Shown here: positions 14,768 to 16,881 of the stretch, piece after piece
Layout: each line of letters starts with the position of its first letter
Position numbering within the stretch: position 1 is the stretch's first letter
Assembly (NCBI GenBank): GCA_964541375.1
Contig: CAZIPT010000050.1
Coordinates: forward strand, 1 to 16,881
Reading direction: 5' to 3'
DNA: 16,881 bases
From: JBAXEO01 sp964541375
Lineage (GTDB): Bacteria; Actinomycetota; Coriobacteriia; Anaerosomatales; JAAXUF01
Translations under genes and position numbers: made by a program
The notes under the pieces: model-generated
Database searches by the model: none
What the model was told of the DNA's origin: nothing
Seen by the model: the letters and a program-made list of their open reading frames with translations, nothing else

Positions 14768-14782
14768 TCAACGTCACGTTGA
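14768..14782. repeat. 15-bp palindrome adjoining the 49-bp hairpin
   Basis: TCAACGTCACGTTGA is a perfect odd-centred palindrome. It lies one base from the larger hairpin and 3 bp from the stop codon of the small gene at 14786. Its symmetry suits a dimeric protein site or a small stem, but no role is assigned. Confidence 0.6.
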
Positions 14783-14785
14783 TGG

Positions 14786-15046
14786 TTAGAGTCGTTGAGG
14801 GCCGCTGGAGTTGGCAGCCGAAGCGTCCTCGCGCTCCCTGCGCTGTCGCCGAGCACGCAGGCCGGCTGAACTCGCCAGTGCGGTACCGACCGCGGCTGCC
14901 GAGGCGCCCATCGGCATCAGCGTCGAGGCGCAGGTCGCACATGAAGTGCACGCGCCCGGACATGCTCGCGCAAGTAGCCCGGCGACACCGATAGCGCCGG
15001 CCGCAGCGAAGAACGAGGCTGCCCGCGCTTTGGCCTGCCCGCTCAC
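14786..15046 (-). CDS. 86-residue two-helix membrane protein with a four-cysteine loop
   Basis: A small protein of unrecognised family. It has a hydrophobic helix at about residues 11-27, the cysteine cluster CPGACTSCATC (Cys29, 33, 36, 39; C-x3-C-x2-C-x2-C), a second hydrophobic helix at about 46-64, and a basic then polar tail (RARRQRREREDAS). The cysteine spacing is that of a 4Fe-4S ferredoxin motif read backwards, so metal or cluster binding in the loop is plausible but unproven. The GTG at 15046 overlaps the stop of the polyferredoxin gene as GTGA, so it is translationally coupled and very likely works with that protein. The positive-inside rule puts the C-terminal tail in the cytoplasm and the Cys loop outside or near the outer face. 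The frame could be extended to 15193, but that would overlap the conserved ferredoxin gene. Confidence 0.72.
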   Translation of the reverse strand: MSGQAKARAASFFAAAGAIGVAGLLARACPGACTSCATCASTLMPMGASAAAVGTALASSAGLRARRQRREREDASAANSSGPQRL

Positions 15047-15906
15047 GACGGCTTCCGATACTCGAGCGCGCCCGAGGGGCAGGCACTGACGCAGTCCTGG
15101 CACTGGATGCAGAGATGTCGGCTGATGGTCGGCGGTTCGTCCTCGGCGGCGGTGGTTGCTCTCATCGGGCAGACGTCCTCGCACGTGCCGCAACCGGTGC
15201 AGTTCTCGGCGTTACTCCGAACCCGGAGGCCCCAAGGGAGCTTCGCCGAGGCCCAGGAAGCAAGACCCATAATGGCCCCCGCAGGGCAGAGGAACATGCA
15301 CCATCCCCGCCCGCCCTTTGTGAAGAGTCCCAACGGGACGATCCAGACCGTTGCCGCGATCACACCCATGGTGCTGAAGTAGGCGAACCCCGAGAAGTTG
15401 CCAAAGACTCCGCTTACCAGATTCTGCATCTGATTGAAGTTGCACAGAGAGCAGCAGATGGATGACGACACGAACGGGACGAAGAGAATACCGGCGAAGA
15501 ACCCGTACCGGAGCGGGACAATGTCGACCCTGTCCTTGAAGTCGAACTTGAGCCGATCCGGAACTGCCCGGCTCAGGTACTCGGGCAGGGCGCCGGCGGG
15601 ACACAGCCACCCACAGAACAGAGGCCCGACCGCCACCGCCGCGAGGGGCAGCACCGCGATCGGCAGCCACGCGATCGGGCTACTGCCAAGCGTGGGCCAC
15701 ATCCACGGCTGCGTGAGCCAGCCCAGCGGCATTCTCAGGCAAGCGCCATGTGCGTCAGCGATTGAGGTCCCCGCGGTTGAGGCCGGGAACAACGCTCCAA
15801 ACCCGCGAACCAGTAGGGCAAATGGCGCGTAGAAGAGGACCAGGCCGAGCGCGAAGAAGCCCAGGCGTTTGAGTCGATTGGCCGCGAGCGGATTCTTAGG
15901 GTGCAC
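15043..15906 (-). CDS. NapH/NosR-like membrane-bound polyferredoxin
   Basis: An integral membrane iron-sulfur protein that probably passes electrons from the quinone pool or a cytoplasmic donor to a partner across the membrane. The 287-residue product has about five membrane helices. Two CxxxCP motifs, CGWLCPAGA (98-106) and CMFLCPAGA (203-211), are hallmarks of NapH, NosR and CcoG relatives. Between them is an unusual CCSLCNF (Cys151, 152, 155). The C-terminal cytoplasmic part carries two 4Fe-4S motifs, CTGCGTCEDVCP (236-247) and CIQCQDCVSACP (266-277). GTG 15906 is preferred because AGGTGA lies 5 nt upstream; GTG 15915 and longer frames are alternatives. It overlaps the upstream gene by 11 nt and the downstream small gene by 4. 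No nap or nos catalytic gene is in the window, so its terminal acceptor is unknown. Confidence 0.9.
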   Translation of the reverse strand: MHPKNPLAANRLKRLGFFALGLVLFYAPFALLVRGFGALFPASTAGTSIADAHGACLRMPLGWLTQPWMWPTLGSSPIAWLPIAVLPLAAVAVGPLFCGWLCPAGALPEYLSRAVPDRLKFDFKDRVDIVPLRYGFFAGILFVPFVSSSICCSLCNFNQMQNLVSGVFGNFSGFAYFSTMGVIAATVWIVPLGLFTKGGRGWCMFLCPAGAIMGLASWASAKLPWGLRVRSNAENCTGCGTCEDVCPMRATTAAEDEPPTISRHLCIQCQDCVSACPSGALEYRKPS

Positions 15907-16462
15907 AGCAGTCACCTGCCGCCTGGGGGAATCCGGCCCGCTCGAAGTGGACAGGTAGCTCGCTGATCCGTCTGCCGCTTCGCGTATCGACAACGTAGAT
16001 TGTCCCGCTCATCACCATGGACCGCGCCGGGAGCGGATCCGGCAGCTTGACCAGCATCCCAAAGTCGACCGCCTCGCCCGGTGCGATGTCTCGCTCGATC
16101 TCGCGGCTGATCGGGTTCCATGCCTTGTCTCTTGAGTGGTACTCCGTGTCAGCGGGAAGACCTTTCGTCTCAAAGCGGATGCGCCGCGGGACGTCGCCGA
16201 CGTTCGAAACCACGTGGGACGCGACCTCGATGGTCCCGGGCTGGATCGCCTGCTTGATGGCCCCGCGTTTGTCCAGCGGAATGCGCACCACGCCGGTCAG
16301 CGCTCTCGGCGAAGGTCCGCCGCATGCGGCACCCGCCGCCGGATAGTTCATCACGAAGCTGCCGCGCTCGCCTGCAGCAATCGACTTGTTGTAGGCGCCC
16401 AGGGCAAACACGATCGCCAGCCCCACGATCACCCAGAGGAGCGCCTTGCCTCGTCGCGCCAT
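15896..16462 (-). CDS. Membrane-anchored exported protein ending in DCCAP, first gene of the iron-sulfur operon
   Basis: I do not recognise the family. The 188-residue product has a basic start (MARRGK), one hydrophobic helix (about 8-24), and an exported domain of about 160 residues that looks beta-rich: TGVVRIPLDKRG, GTIEVASHVVSNVGDVPRRIRFETKG, GEAVDFGMLVKLPDPLP, SMVMSGTIYVVDTRSG. This alternation recalls a small Ig-like or cupredoxin-like sandwich. Its only cysteines are Cys47 (ACGG) and the C-terminal pair Cys185-Cys186 in GDCCAP, which could bind a metal or form redox-active disulfides. ATG 16462 is chosen with a GGGG ribosome site; the longer frame to 16516 gives a poorer signal. It overlaps the polyferredoxin gene and is probably its extracytoplasmic partner. 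Confidence 0.78.
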   Translation of the reverse strand: MARRGKALLWVIVGLAIVFALGAYNKSIAAGERGSFVMNYPAAGAACGGPSPRALTGVVRIPLDKRGAIKQAIQPGTIEVASHVVSNVGDVPRRIRFETKGLPADTEYHSRDKAWNPISREIERDIAPGEAVDFGMLVKLPDPLPARSMVMSGTIYVVDTRSGRRISELPVHFERAGFPQAAGDCCAP

Positions 16463-16761
16463 AGTGGACCCCCATCCGGTGAGCAGATTTCGCTCGATAC
16501 AGGGATACTCCCCCACGGCCCCGACCTTAATCAGAATTACGTCAGGAATTTAACGAAGCCTGTCGACCGGCTCTACGCCTAGGCAGAGGTCGTTCCCCAA
16601 GACCGTAGCGCCCCCCGTTCGGCCTCCGCGCCGGATGTGTGATATACCCGACCCGCCGGACCCACACCGCGAGTCGGCCAGGCGCCGGCGCTTGGGTCGC
16701 ACGCGAACTCGGCCTCCGCAGTGCCGATCGCGCGTCGCACGACCATATCAGGAGGTCACAG
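16463..16761. other. 299-bp divergent promoter region
   Basis: Non-coding on both strands as far as I can see. An AT-rich stretch at about 16526-16556 stands out from the GC-rich background and could hold the promoter of the leftward iron-sulfur operon; it includes TAATCAGAATTA with 4-bp inverted arms. For the rightward gene, TGTGATATAC at about 16637-16646 resembles an extended -10 element, without a clear -35. Neither promoter is certain. Confidence 0.4.
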
Positions 16762-16881
16762 ATGCCCAACCGGCTCGCCGGGGAGACAAGTCCCTACCTG
16801 CTCCAGCACGCCGAGAACCCCGTCGACTGGTTCTCCTGGGGGCCGGAAGCTTTCGAGAAGGCGGCCGCCGAGGACAAACCT
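16762..16881 (+). CDS. N-terminus of a DUF255/YyaL-type thioredoxin-domain protein (3' end outside window)
   Basis: The first 40 residues of a protein that continues past the window. It begins MPNRLAGETSPYLLQHAENP followed by VDWFSWGPEAFEKAAAEDKP. This is the hallmark N-terminus of the DUF255/SSP411 (YyaL, spermatogenesis-associated protein 20-like) family, large proteins with an N-terminal thioredoxin-like domain and a C-terminal six-hairpin glycosidase-like region. The redox CxxC or variant would lie downstream and is not visible. ATG 16762 has AGGAGG ending about 7 nt upstream, so the start is firm. It is divergent from the iron-sulfur operon. The cellular role of this family is not well established. 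Confidence 0.93.
   Translation, partial: MPNRLAGETSPYLLQHAENPVDWFSWGPEAFEKAAAEDKP

Noticed and set aside
1..16881. tRNA, rRNA, CRISPR arrays and insertion sequences
   Set aside because: I saw no cloverleaf with conserved T-loop sequence, no regularly spaced repeats and no transposase-like frame anywhere in the window.

Overview
The window is GC-rich throughout, with tightly packed genes, frequent GTG starts and stop/start overlaps (ATGA, TGATG, GTGA). It encodes corrinoid uptake, metal uptake, heme/cytochrome and membrane iron-sulfur functions. This suggests an anaerobic or facultative high-GC Gram-positive of the Coriobacteriia type; that assignment is inferred from gene content and protein style, and no phylogenetic marker gene is present.

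Layout: (1) 2-169 (+) is the tail of a protein with a SPASM-like Cys cluster, probably a radical SAM enzyme. (2) 209-3598 (-) is a cobalamin uptake operon, btuF-btuC-btuD, preceded by a cobalamin riboswitch at 3776-3900 and a terminator-like hairpin at 3642-3677. The btuD product has an extra C-terminal domain, and its short N-terminal extension is encoded almost entirely by a 94-bp palindrome. (3) 3994-5213 (-) is a coupled pair: a polytopic membrane protein loosely resembling CcmC/CcsA heme-handling proteins, and an unrecognised 178-residue soluble protein. (4) 5363-5800 (+) is an Lrp/AsnC-type regulator, followed by about 400 bp of structured non-coding DNA. (5) 6210-6662 (+) is a small membrane-anchored TPR-like protein that shares a CTAG with the stop of a convergent DUF4126 membrane protein (6659-7228, -). 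(6) 7334-9442 (+) is a CocE/NonD-type alpha/beta hydrolase. (7) 9476-12405 (-) is a metal-uptake operon, fur-cbiM-cbiQ-cbiO, in which all four genes overlap or abut; a Fur/Zur-like palindrome precedes fur. (8) 12517-14520 (-) is a secreted nine-heme cytochrome with two C-terminal Ig-like repeats. (9) 14786-16462 (-) is a three-gene operon: a membrane-anchored exported protein ending in DCCAP, a NapH/NosR-like membrane polyferredoxin, and an 86-residue two-helix protein with a four-Cys loop. A 49-bp hairpin follows it. (10) 16762-16881 (+) is the start of a DUF255/YyaL-type thioredoxin-domain protein, cut by the window edge.

The shared theme is uptake of cofactors and metals (cobalamin; probably cobalt, nickel or zinc) and electron transfer across the membrane. 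The strongest candidates for undescribed biology are the three-gene iron-sulfur operon at 14786-16462, the CcmC-like/178-residue pair at 3994-5213, and the palindrome inside btuD.
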